The notes beneath the pieces were generated by a model. The model ran no database searches. It had not been told where the DNA came from and saw only the letters and a program-made list of their open reading frames with translations. From Deltaproteobacteria bacterium (GTDB lineage Bacteria; UBA10199; JACPAL01; JACOUP01), in contig JAUSKE010000114.1 in the NCBI GenBank assembly GCA_030649435.1, positions 1 to 6,155 of the forward strand: a stretch of 6,155 nucleotides of DNA, in the 5' to 3' direction. Position 1 is the first letter of the stretch, and each line of letters begins with the position of its first letter. A program made the position numbers and the translations under genes. Shown piece by piece: positions 1-6,095 of the stretch.

Positions 1-817
1 TCACCATGGTGGCGGCATGGATTAAAGCGGAGACCGGTGTTGGGCCGGCCATCGCATCCGGGAGCCAGATGTAAAGTGGGATCTGCGCCGACTTACCGCA
101 GACACCAGCAAAAAGAAAAAGACTCGCGAGTGTGGCCACCGGCACAAGAAGCTCCCGTCTGCTGGCCAGATCGGCAAAACCCAAAACGCCGGTCGCCTTG
201 TAAATCAGAAACATCCCGATCAAGAATCCGGCATCCCCAATCCGGTTGGTCACAAACGCCTTGAGTCCTGCCGCTGCCTTTTCAGTCTCGGTAAACCAGA
301 ATCCGATCAAGAGGTACGAACAAAGCCCAACCCCCTCCCAGCCGATGAAGAGGAGCGGCAGGCTTTCGCCGGTCACGAGCAGCAGCATCGAAAAGAGAAA
401 GAGGTTTAAGTAGCAAAAGTAGCGGGCGTAACCAGAATCGTGCGCCATGTAGCCGACAGAATAGATATGGATCAAGGAACCAACACCCGTAACGATGAGG
501 ATCATCAGGAGCGAGAGCCGGTCGATAAAAAAGGAAAAGGAGATCTTCAGGCCAGCGAGTTCGATCCAGGGGAAGAGTGGTCCAACCGTTTCGCCGACCG
601 TAAAATCACGAAAGATACTAAAGACCACCAGCGCAAGGCCGAAGGAGAGGAGTGGGAAACCAACACCAAAGAGGGAGACGAGCGCCTTGGAAGCGGGTCG
701 GCCACGACGAGCGGACCAGAGGGCGATCAGGCCGTTTAACAGGGCGCCCAAAAGGGGAAGGCCTGGGATCCAGACAATGACTTTTGAAATCGGTATACCG
801 AGAATCAGTGTTTCCAT
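1..817 (-). CDS. nuoL: NADH-quinone oxidoreductase subunit L, partial (C-terminal part beyond the window)
   Basis: Antiporter-like membrane subunit of complex I (NDH-1), one of the distal proton-pumping subunits in the cytoplasmic membrane. Reading the minus strand from the ATG at 817 gives 272 residues with no stop before the window edge; family members are usually about 600-700 residues, so over half is missing. Diagnostic motifs are WEGVGLCSYLLIGFW (residues 160-174), with the conserved TM5 glutamate at E161; NRIGDAGF (191-198), with D195; and GKSAQIPLYIWLPDAMAGPT (241-260), with the pumping-channel lysine K242, followed by PVSALIHAATMV. These match E. coli Glu144, Asp178 and Lys229 by position within the motifs. 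The start is supported by the N-terminal hydrophobic segment and the lack of any other nearby Met, but no Shine-Dalgarno precedes it: the upstream bases are the end of a palindromic repeat. It is the last gene of the nuoGHJKL run seen here; nuoM and nuoN would be expected beyond the edge. Confidence 0.97.
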   Translation of the reverse strand, partial: METLILGIPISKVIVWIPGLPLLGALLNGLIALWSARRGRPASKALVSLFGVGFPLLSFGLALVVFSIFRDFTVGETVGPLFPWIELAGLKISFSFFIDRLSLLMILIVTGVGSLIHIYSVGYMAHDSGYARYFCYLNLFLFSMLLLVTGESLPLLFIGWEGVGLCSYLLIGFWFTETEKAAAGLKAFVTNRIGDAGFLIGMFLIYKATGVLGFADLASRRELLVPVATLASLFLFAGVCGKSAQIPLYIWLPDAMAGPTPVSALIHAATMV

Positions 818-823
818 AACAAC

Positions 824-852
824 GTAGGGGCAGGTTTAAAACCTGCCCCTAC
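824..852. repeat. Perfect inverted repeat (14-bp arms) between nuoK and nuoL
   Basis: The arms GTAGGGGCAGGTTT and AAACCTGCCCCTAC flank a single central A, so all 14 positions pair. In RNA the AT-rich centre would open into a small loop on a GC-rich stem of about 12 bp. The repeat fills most of the 40-base gap between the nuoK stop and the nuoL ATG. It has no T-tract after it on the minus strand (GTTGTT follows) and none on the plus strand, so it does not look like an intrinsic terminator. Palindromes ending in GTAGGGGC/GCCCCTAC resemble dispersed intergenic repeats I recall from many environmental bacterial genomes. Membership of such a family is inference, because only one copy is in this window. 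Confidence 0.85.
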
Positions 853-857
853 AAAAA

Positions 858-1160
858 TCATCCTTTCATTAACGAAATCTCGTTCACATCTACCGAGGAC
901 CGATTCTTGAAAACCAGGACAAGAATGGCGAGCCCCACCGCCACCTCCGCCGCTGCCACCACCATCACAAAAAAGGCGATGACTGATCCAGAAGGATTTC
1001 CCTGAAACCGCGCAAAGGTAATAAAGGCTAAATTGGCGGCATTGAGCATCAGTTCAACCGACATAAAGAGGACGAGCGCATTCCGACGGCAGAGAAAACC
1101 GGCGACGCCGATACAAAAAAGTAGAATACTGACGATCAGGTAATGGACGAGACTAATCAT
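858..1160 (-). CDS. nuoK: NADH-quinone oxidoreductase subunit K
   Basis: Small membrane subunit of complex I that contributes to the hydrophilic axis carrying protons across the membrane arm. At 100 residues it is the usual length. Three hydrophobic helices are visible (about 3-23, 28-50 and 58-84). The two membrane glutamates essential in E. coli, Glu36 and Glu72, occur at the same positions here, in MSVELMLNAAN and AAAEVAVGLA. The ATG overlaps the nuoJ stop in an ATGA, which implies translational coupling, and GGGGGA inside the end of nuoJ lies 5 bases upstream as a ribosome binding site. A 40-base gap with a palindromic repeat separates it from nuoL. Confidence 0.97.
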   Translation of the reverse strand: MISLVHYLIVSILLFCIGVAGFLCRRNALVLFMSVELMLNAANLAFITFARFQGNPSGSVIAFFVMVVAAAEVAVGLAILVLVFKNRSSVDVNEISLMKG

Positions 1161-1663
1161 GATCGTCCCCCAGGCAGGCTCTGCCTCCCCAAAACCACCG
1201 CCCCGATAATCGCGACAAGTAGAAGAAGCGAGGTCACTTCAAATGGGACAAGATAGGTAGAAAAAAGGAGCTGGCCAACCTCCCGTAAACTTCCGTAATC
1301 GCTTGAGATTGCTACCTCCTCCGGCTTGTTAAAGCTCACCACCCGGAGGACCAAGATCACGGCGAGATAACTGCTAATGAGAATTCCCAAGAGACCTCCA
1401 AAACTGAGTCTCTTGACGAGGCGATTCGTTGAGGGATTGAGGAGCATGATCACAAAAATAAAAAGGACCATGATCGCACCGGCGTAGAGCAAAAGTTGCA
1501 TTGTTGCCACAAAAGGGGCCGCCAAAAGGACAAAGAGACAGGCCACCCCAAAGAGCGAGACGATCAAACTCATCGCCGAGGAAAGTGTATTTGGGTGGGC
1601 CACCACGAGGACGGCGCCACTGAGTGTGATCAGAGAAAAAAGATAAAAGAAAAACAGCTGCAT
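1157..1663 (-). CDS. nuoJ: NADH-quinone oxidoreductase subunit J
   Basis: Membrane subunit of complex I lying between NuoH and the K/L subunits. It has 168 residues, near the usual bacterial length, and about five hydrophobic segments. The hallmark TM3 motif LLYAGAIMVLFIFVIMLLNP (residues 58-77) is present, nearly matching the E. coli motif YAGAIMVLFVFVVMMLN; this helix forms the pi-bulge implicated in coupling. The start is fixed by a strong GAGGAG ribosome binding site 6 bases upstream (1670-1675) that overlaps the nuoH stop. nuoI, usually found between nuoH and nuoJ, is absent; only 10 bases separate the two reading frames. The C-terminus ends in a short polar tail (RQSLPGGRS) encoded partly by a small inverted repeat (1172-1186). 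Confidence 0.96.
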   Translation of the reverse strand: MQLFFFYLFSLITLSGAVLVVAHPNTLSSAMSLIVSLFGVACLFVLLAAPFVATMQLLLYAGAIMVLFIFVIMLLNPSTNRLVKRLSFGGLLGILISSYLAVILVLRVVSFNKPEEVAISSDYGSLREVGQLLFSTYLVPFEVTSLLLLVAIIGAVVLGRQSLPGGRS

Positions 1664-1669
1664 CTTAAA

Positions 1670-1675
1670 CTCCTC
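1670..1675 (-). promoter_or_regulatory. Ribosome binding site of nuoJ overlapping the nuoH stop
   Basis: GAGGAG on the minus strand lies 6 bases before the nuoJ ATG and shares bases with the nuoH TGA. It fixes the nuoJ start and shows that nuoH and nuoJ are truly adjacent and coupled, so the lack of nuoI between them is not a missed small gene. Confidence 0.85.
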
Positions 1676-2741
1676 AAGGGACGATGAGCAACCACACCCC
1701 CGTCACCAGAATATTAAAAAGAGCCAGCGGGAGCATGAACTGCCAGCCGAAACGCATCAACTGGTCATAACGAAACCGCGGCAACGTCCAACGAACCCAG
1801 ACGAAGAGAAAACAGAAAAAAAGGATCTTGGCGAGAAAAACCGTTGCCTGAACCAGAGCGGCAAAGGCGACTGGGGGCAAAAAATCAGGGGCCAGCACCC
1901 TCAACGCCTCGGTAGAAAAAAAAGGGACCTGCCAACCACCCAGAAAGAGGGAGGCGGTCACGGCCGAGGCAATGACCATCGCGGCATACTCCCCCATAAA
2001 AAAGAGGGCAAACTTCATGCTTGAATACTCGACATGATAGCCGGCGACAATTTCGGACTCCCCTTCAGGAAGGTCAAACGGGGTGCGGTTCGTCTCGGCA
2101 TAACTGGCCGCTAAAAAGAGAAAAAAAGCGAGCGGCTGCCGAAAAATATTCCAGTGCCACGGGAGGGGCCCTTGATCCCGCACGATGTCATTCAAACTCG
2201 CCGAACCGGCAAGCATCAGGATCGCCACAACAGCGAGTCCCATCGTGATCTCGTAACTGATCATCTGGGAAGAAGCGCGGAGCCCACCCAAAAAAGCATA
2301 TTTGTTGTTCGAAGACCAACCGGCCAAAAGAATACTGTAGACCGACAGAGAGCTGATGGCGAGGATGTAGAGGAGCCCGACATTGAGATCGGCCAGTTGG
2401 AACGAAAAAATATTTCCATCATTCAAAGTGATCGTATCGGCAAACGGGATCACCGCCACGGCCACAAAGGAGACAAACATCAGGATGGCGGGGGCCAGAA
2501 TAAAATAAAACTTGTTCGCCCCTGCCGGGACAATATCCTCCTTGGTGAACAGCTTGATGACGTCGGCGATGTTATGGATCAATCCCCCCAGACGAACCCC
2601 CAAGATGGCAGCACGGTTGGGGCCACGCCGGTCCTGGATATAGGCGGAAACCTTTCTCTCCATCCAAATCAGAAGGGGGATCAGGTTGATCACCAACATC
2701 GGAATGATGAGAACCTTGAGAAGTGTGATCAACAGCTCCAT
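1674..2741 (-). CDS. nuoH: NADH-quinone oxidoreductase subunit H
   Basis: Membrane subunit of complex I that forms the floor of the quinone chamber and links the peripheral arm to the pumping arm. At 355 residues with about eight hydrophobic helices it matches the family. Conserved motifs are WMERKVSAYIQDRRGPNR (residues 26-43), GWSSNNKYAFLGGLRASSQM (141-160) continuing into ISYE, ETNRTPFDLPEGESE (216-230, the acidic quinone-site loop) followed by GYHVEYS, and WVRWTLPRFRYDQLM (315-329). The ATG follows directly after the nuoG TAA (TAAATG), with AAAGGG just upstream inside nuoG, so translation is probably coupled to nuoG. No truncation or frameshift is seen. It is followed by nuoJ without the usual nuoI. 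Confidence 0.98.
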   Translation of the reverse strand: MELLITLLKVLIIPMLVINLIPLLIWMERKVSAYIQDRRGPNRAAILGVRLGGLIHNIADVIKLFTKEDIVPAGANKFYFILAPAILMFVSFVAVAVIPFADTITLNDGNIFSFQLADLNVGLLYILAISSLSVYSILLAGWSSNNKYAFLGGLRASSQMISYEITMGLAVVAILMLAGSASLNDIVRDQGPLPWHWNIFRQPLAFFLFLAASYAETNRTPFDLPEGESEIVAGYHVEYSSMKFALFFMGEYAAMVIASAVTASLFLGGWQVPFFSTEALRVLAPDFLPPVAFAALVQATVFLAKILFFCFLFVWVRWTLPRFRYDQLMRFGWQFMLPLALFNILVTGVWLLIVP

Positions 2742-4262
2742 TTACCCTTTCAGCAACATCCCCTGATTGCCAATCTTTTCGTAATCGAGTCCCCTGAAAG
2801 CCGCTATCTGATTTGCCATTGAGAGAAAGAGTGCAGGAGCGGTGGTATAATTCGGCGCGGGCTTCTCGAAGAGACGGGTCAAATGGGTAAGCCATTGCCA
2901 GACCGGTCGTCCCTCTCCCGGAGGCGGAAAGGCGGCACGAATCCGTTGCACCCGTCCCTGGCAATTCGTAAAAGTCCCTTCGGTTTCGGCAAAGGTGCCG
3001 ACCGGCAGGAGGGTATCGGCATAATGAACCGTCTCCTCATCCCACGGGTTGAAGAGGATCACTTTTTTCTGTTGCTCGAGGGCGATCCGGTTCAACGCCT
3101 CTTCGGGGAGAGCCCCGAGGACAAAAAAGAATTTGAACCGACGGTCACCGCCGATTTCCTTAAACCCCAGGGTGCTAACCCCTTTTGTGTTTGGGTTCTT
3201 GTCCGCCTTGATCAAATAATCGTCTACCGATGGGTGAGCCGGCTCAAAACGATGGTAGAAAAGATGCGAAGAACCTAATTCTTTCAAGAAACTGGCAAGC
3301 GCGTAATTATCTTCATTGGTAAATTGTGCAGAGCCAATACCGCAAACAAGATTCGGATCGACACCGGTCATCATCTCTCGTACCGCACGGAGCACCTCGT
3401 CGGGATGCAGATCTTTTTCCCCCATCTTGGCAAAGCGCAGGCGGTTTTTCTGATTCACCGGCTTGTAGGTCAAACGCCCTTCATCACACATCCAATGTTC
3501 ATTCACCTCTTCGTTGACCCGCGGGGTCAGACGATGGATCTCCCCCTCATTTTGATCGATATTGATGTTGCACCCCATCGAACAACCGGGGCAAACCGAT
3601 TCGGTTCTTTTTAAAAACCAGACACGGCACTTAAAACGAAAATCCTTGTTGGTCAGCGCCCCGACAGGACAGATTTCAACCACATTCGCTGAATAGGGAT
3701 TCTCCAGTTTTGCCCCTGGAAAAGTGGTCAGTGTTGAATGATCTCCCCGCTCGGAGACACAGAGTTCATTGACCTCAGCCACCTCTTGGCAAAAGCGGAC
3801 ACAGCGGGTGCAAAGGATGCATCGCTCCATATCGAGCATCACCCAAGGTCCAAGATCGACCGCCTTGTCTTTGTGAACCTTCTCCTCAATCGGAAAACGA
3901 GAGACGGCTAGATCATGTTTCATATAATACTCTTGTAGCTTACACTCCCCGGCTTGGTCGCAGATGGGGCAATCGATCGGGTGGTTGATCAGGATGAACT
4001 CCAAAACAGAGCGGCGGGCCTTCTCAACGCGTGGGTTTTGGGTTTTGACGACCATCCCCTCCGCCACCTTGGTATTACAAGCGATCTGAAGCTTCGGTTG
4101 TTTCTCGATTTCAACGAGGCACATCCGGCAGTTGCCGGCTACCGAGAGTTTGGGGTGGTAACAATAGTGCGGGACTTCAATGCCTCCAAGACGGGCCGCT
4201 TCAATGAGATTTGTTCCTTCCGGGACATCCACTACTTTCTCATCAATAGTCACCTTGGGCAT
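2742..4262 (-). CDS. nuoG: NADH-quinone oxidoreductase subunit G, short form with N7 cluster ligands
   Basis: Iron-sulfur subunit of the complex I peripheral arm that passes electrons from the NADH module towards NuoI. In order: a 2Fe-2S ferredoxin domain (C34, C45, C48, C62; N1b); a His-Cys3 4Fe-4S site (H94, C98, C101, C107; N5); a 4Fe-4S site (C148, C151, C154, C198; N4); and CPGCSMGC with a later Cys (C224, C227, C231, C259), which has the exact spacing of the E. coli N7 ligands. After this comes a reduced molybdopterin-oxidoreductase-like region ending in the typical ETEGTFTNCQGRVQR motif (426-440). The protein has 506 residues, against about 780 in Thermus and 908 in E. coli; the shortfall is in the middle of the molybdopterin-fold part. 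The start at MPKVTID matches the family, but no Shine-Dalgarno is visible before it. The genes upstream are secreted-protein paralogs, not nuoE/nuoF. Confidence 0.97.
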   Translation of the reverse strand: MPKVTIDEKVVDVPEGTNLIEAARLGGIEVPHYCYHPKLSVAGNCRMCLVEIEKQPKLQIACNTKVAEGMVVKTQNPRVEKARRSVLEFILINHPIDCPICDQAGECKLQEYYMKHDLAVSRFPIEEKVHKDKAVDLGPWVMLDMERCILCTRCVRFCQEVAEVNELCVSERGDHSTLTTFPGAKLENPYSANVVEICPVGALTNKDFRFKCRVWFLKRTESVCPGCSMGCNINIDQNEGEIHRLTPRVNEEVNEHWMCDEGRLTYKPVNQKNRLRFAKMGEKDLHPDEVLRAVREMMTGVDPNLVCGIGSAQFTNEDNYALASFLKELGSSHLFYHRFEPAHPSVDDYLIKADKNPNTKGVSTLGFKEIGGDRRFKFFFVLGALPEEALNRIALEQQKKVILFNPWDEETVHYADTLLPVGTFAETEGTFTNCQGRVQRIRAAFPPPGEGRPVWQWLTHLTRLFEKPAPNYTTAPALFLSMANQIAAFRGLDYEKIGNQGMLLKG

Positions 4263-4267
4263 ACGCT

Positions 4268-4296
4268 TTTGTACCGGGCAGGAGTGGGTCCGTCAA
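4268..4296 (-). promoter_or_regulatory. Possible sigma70-type promoter just upstream of nuoG
   Basis: On the minus strand, TTGACG (4291-4296) and TACAAA (4268-4273) are separated by exactly 17 bases, matching the -35 and -10 consensus at 5 of 6 and 4 of 6 positions. Only 5 bases separate the -10 box from the nuoG ATG, so a transcript would start at or within a base or two of the start codon. That fits the lack of a Shine-Dalgarno for nuoG (possible leaderless mRNA). Such matches also arise by chance, so this is a suggestion only. Confidence 0.35.
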
Positions 4297-4336
4297 GAGG
4301 ATCTAGGATTTTTGTCAGGAGAGGGAAATGGGGTGA

Positions 4337-5197
4337 CTAACAACCGGTGACGACAAGACCAAGCTGAACCGCACTGGTATTGGTATCGCAATTATTGGCC
4401 TCATCACAGGCCCGAACGATACAACACTTCGTGACATCGTGCTGAGTAAAGCTAATCGTTCCTGAAGCTCCCGATGTTGCCCCGGTGACCGTTGCCGGTG
4501 TTGTTGCCAAAATTGTCGTTCTGTCACTAGCCTGAAGCACGTCGCAGTTGGTACCGGTGCCGGCACAATAGATTTTATAGGCCATATTAGAGGCCGAGGT
4601 CACACTATCGGTCGCGGCACTCCAACTGACGTTCATTTTACAACTCCCCGCATCAGTCCCAGTAGTTGCACCGGCAAAGGTCGGTACTGTACTGTCCGTG
4701 CTATAGGAATAAGTGTACTCACCATTGGTATTCCCCGAGGCGTCGCTCACGGAATCGGCAGGTAAAGTGGTGGACACGGTCGAGGCCCCTGGGACCGTCA
4801 CCGTCCAAGTTGCCGTTCTATTGGTGCTGTTATAACTGACGGCCGTCGGTGTATAACTGGTATTATTTGAAACAACGGTCAGGTCCCCTGCAGCGAACGA
4901 AGTCGAATCCATCGCGGTATTGAAGGTGATCGCAATGCCACCGTTGATCGGCTTTTGCGTGTCACTATTTCCCGGAGAAGCGGAGGAAACAAGTGCCGTC
5001 CTCACCCCCGTAGCGGTTGTCGTACCGCCACCCGCCCCGCTAGAACCACTTGTACCGGTCGTCGATGTGTCGGAAGTGGTGGCATCCGACCCGTCCGAGG
5101 TGTCCCCAACACACCCCCCACCCCCCACTTGATTGGCACCCGTCATCAGGATGAAGAAGCAAAGGCCAAGAAAGAAGATCTTTAGGTTTTGTGGCAT
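4337..5197 (-). CDS. Secreted Ig-like/Fn3-like protein of unknown function (intact paralog)
   Basis: Predicted exported protein of 286 residues; its function is not known to me. Residues 1-21 form a signal peptide (MPQNLK, hydrophobic core IFFLGLCFFILM, then TGA before N22), compatible with signal peptidase I. The site resembles a lipobox (MTGA) with Ala instead of Cys. Residues 24-65 are a Gly/Ser/Thr/Asp-rich linker. Residues about 66-175 resemble a SbsA/Big_5 bacterial Ig-like domain (AITFNTAMDSTSF, later DASGNTN). Residues about 180-286 look like a fibronectin type III-like domain (WSAATDSVTSASNMAYKIY, CCIVRACDEANNCDTN). This part holds eight cysteines (186, 211, 218, 258, 259, 264, 270, 286), the last being the final residue, which suggests disulfides outside the cytoplasm. 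GAAGG (5205-5209), 7 bases upstream, supports the ATG. It is a tandem duplicate of the gene at 5229-6095, 31 bases upstream, and precedes nuoG by 74 bases. Confidence 0.85.
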   Translation of the reverse strand: MPQNLKIFFLGLCFFILMTGANQVGGGGCVGDTSDGSDATTSDTSTTGTSGSSGAGGGTTTATGVRTALVSSASPGNSDTQKPINGGIAITFNTAMDSTSFAAGDLTVVSNNTSYTPTAVSYNSTNRTATWTVTVPGASTVSTTLPADSVSDASGNTNGEYTYSYSTDSTVPTFAGATTGTDAGSCKMNVSWSAATDSVTSASNMAYKIYCAGTGTNCDVLQASDRTTILATTPATVTGATSGASGTISFTQHDVTKCCIVRACDEANNCDTNTSAVQLGLVVTGC

Positions 5198-5204
5198 TTT
5201 CTGG

Positions 5205-5209
5205 CCTTC
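5205..5209 (-). promoter_or_regulatory. Ribosome binding site of the intact secreted paralog
   Basis: GAAGG on the minus strand lies 7 bases before the ATG at 5197, within the 31-base gap after the upstream paralog's stop. It selects the start that gives a complete signal peptide. Confidence 0.6.
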
Positions 5210-5228
5210 AAATTCATGAGAAAAGAGA

Positions 5229-6095
5229 TTAACAACCGGTGATCATCACACCAACCTGAACCGAACGGACGTTGGTATCACAATTGCTGGCCTCATCACA
5301 GGCCCGGACGATGCAACATTGAGCGACACTGCCATGACCCCCGCTAACCGTTCCGGAAGTCCCCGATGTCGCCCCAGTGACCGTTGTCGGTGTCGTCGCG
5401 AGGATGGTCGCTTGATCGGTGACACCCAGGACGTCACAATTGGTATTGACCCCAGAACAATAGATCCTATAGGCCATATTGGAGGCCGAGGTCACACCGT
5501 CGGTCGCGGCACTCCAAACGAGGTTCATTTTACAACTCCCGGCATTGGTCCCAACAGTCGCAGCGGTGGAAAAGGTCGGCGCCGTGCTGTCTGTGCCATA
5601 AGAATAGGCATAGGCATCGTTGGTATTTCCCGAGGCATCGGCCACGGCATCAGCCGCAAGGCTTACGGACACGGTCGAGGCCCCTGGGACCGTCACCGTC
5701 CAGATTGCCGTTTTGTTGGTGGCGTTATAACTCACCGCCGTCGGGGTATAACTGGTATTGTTGGAGACAATGGTTAAGTCACTGGTCCCGAATGAGGCGG
5801 AATCCATCGCCGTATTGAAGGTAATGGCTAGCCCGTTATTAATTGCCTTTTGCGTGTCATTATTCCCCGGAGAGGCGGAAGAAACAAGCGCCGTCCTCAC
5901 ACCCGTCGCGGTTGTCGTGCCACCACCCGCCCCGCTGGAACCGCTTGTACCGGTCGTCGATGTGTCAGAAGAGGTGACATCCGATCCGTCCGAGGTGTCC
6001 CCGACACCCCCCCCACCCCCCACCTGATTCGCACCGGTCAGCAAGAGGGATTAGGAGAGACTCAGGAGAAGGACCCACTTTGTAGATGAGAACAT
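5229..6095 (-). pseudogene. Second secreted Ig-like/Fn3-like paralog, interrupted by a stop in the signal peptide
   Basis: Tandem paralog of the gene at 4337-5197, with the same domain order and roughly three quarters identical residues by eye. The frame begins at the ATG at 6093-6095, with TAAGG (6100-6104) 4 bases upstream. It reads MFSSTKWVLLLSLS, then TAA (6051-6053, codon 15), then SLLLTGANQVGGGG and 258 more codons to the final TAA. Codons on both sides of the stop align with the intact paralog's signal peptide, so the nonsense codon lies in the hydrophobic core of an otherwise complete gene. The body remains open, with the Gly-rich linker, Ig-like domain and all eight C-terminal cysteines including the terminal Cys. 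A restart at TTG (6042-6044) would give 271 residues but has no visible ribosome binding site and would lose most of the signal peptide. Alternatives are a sequencing error or a very recent mutation. Relative to its paralog, Gly replaces the linker Cys. Confidence 0.7.

Larger units (their letters stand above)
4337..6095 (-). repeat. Tandem gene duplication (two direct copies of about 860 bp)
   Basis: The two copies are direct repeats in the same orientation, separated by 31 bases. Two identical blocks have the same offset of 895 bases: a 36-bp block at 4772-4807 and 5667-5702, and a 23-bp block at 5049-5071 and 5944-5966. Length differences between copies are whole codons (one extra codon in the signal peptide and one before the Fn3-like part of the right copy). 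This shows divergence under coding constraint after duplication, before the stop arose in the right copy. Confidence 0.85.

Noticed and set aside
824..852. Intrinsic terminator at the nuoK-nuoL palindrome
   Set aside because: The stem is strong, but no T-tract follows it on either strand (GTTGTT on the minus strand, ACAAAAATCA on the plus strand), and it lies inside an operon.
2154..2822. Plus-strand open frame of 222 codons over nuoH
   Set aside because: It is antisense to the highly conserved nuoH and the end of nuoG, has low-complexity charged composition, and shows no recognisable domain.
2572..2964. Minus-strand open frame spanning the nuoG/nuoH junction
   Set aside because: It is out of frame with both conserved genes across their junction, and its protein has no membrane or motif features.
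5319..5777. Plus-strand open frame of 152 codons opposite the right-hand secreted paralog
   Set aside because: It is a GC-rich, Arg/Gly-rich shadow of the paralog reading frame, with no ribosome binding site or domain.
6042..6044. TTG as the true start of the right-hand secreted paralog
   Set aside because: It has no ribosome binding site and would leave only a fragment of the signal peptide, while an ATG with a ribosome binding site and matching signal peptide lies 51 bases upstream in frame.
6051..6053. Stop-codon reassignment as an explanation for the internal TAA
   Set aside because: TAA ends nuoG and also the same paralog gene, and TGA and TAG end neighbouring genes, so the code appears standard.
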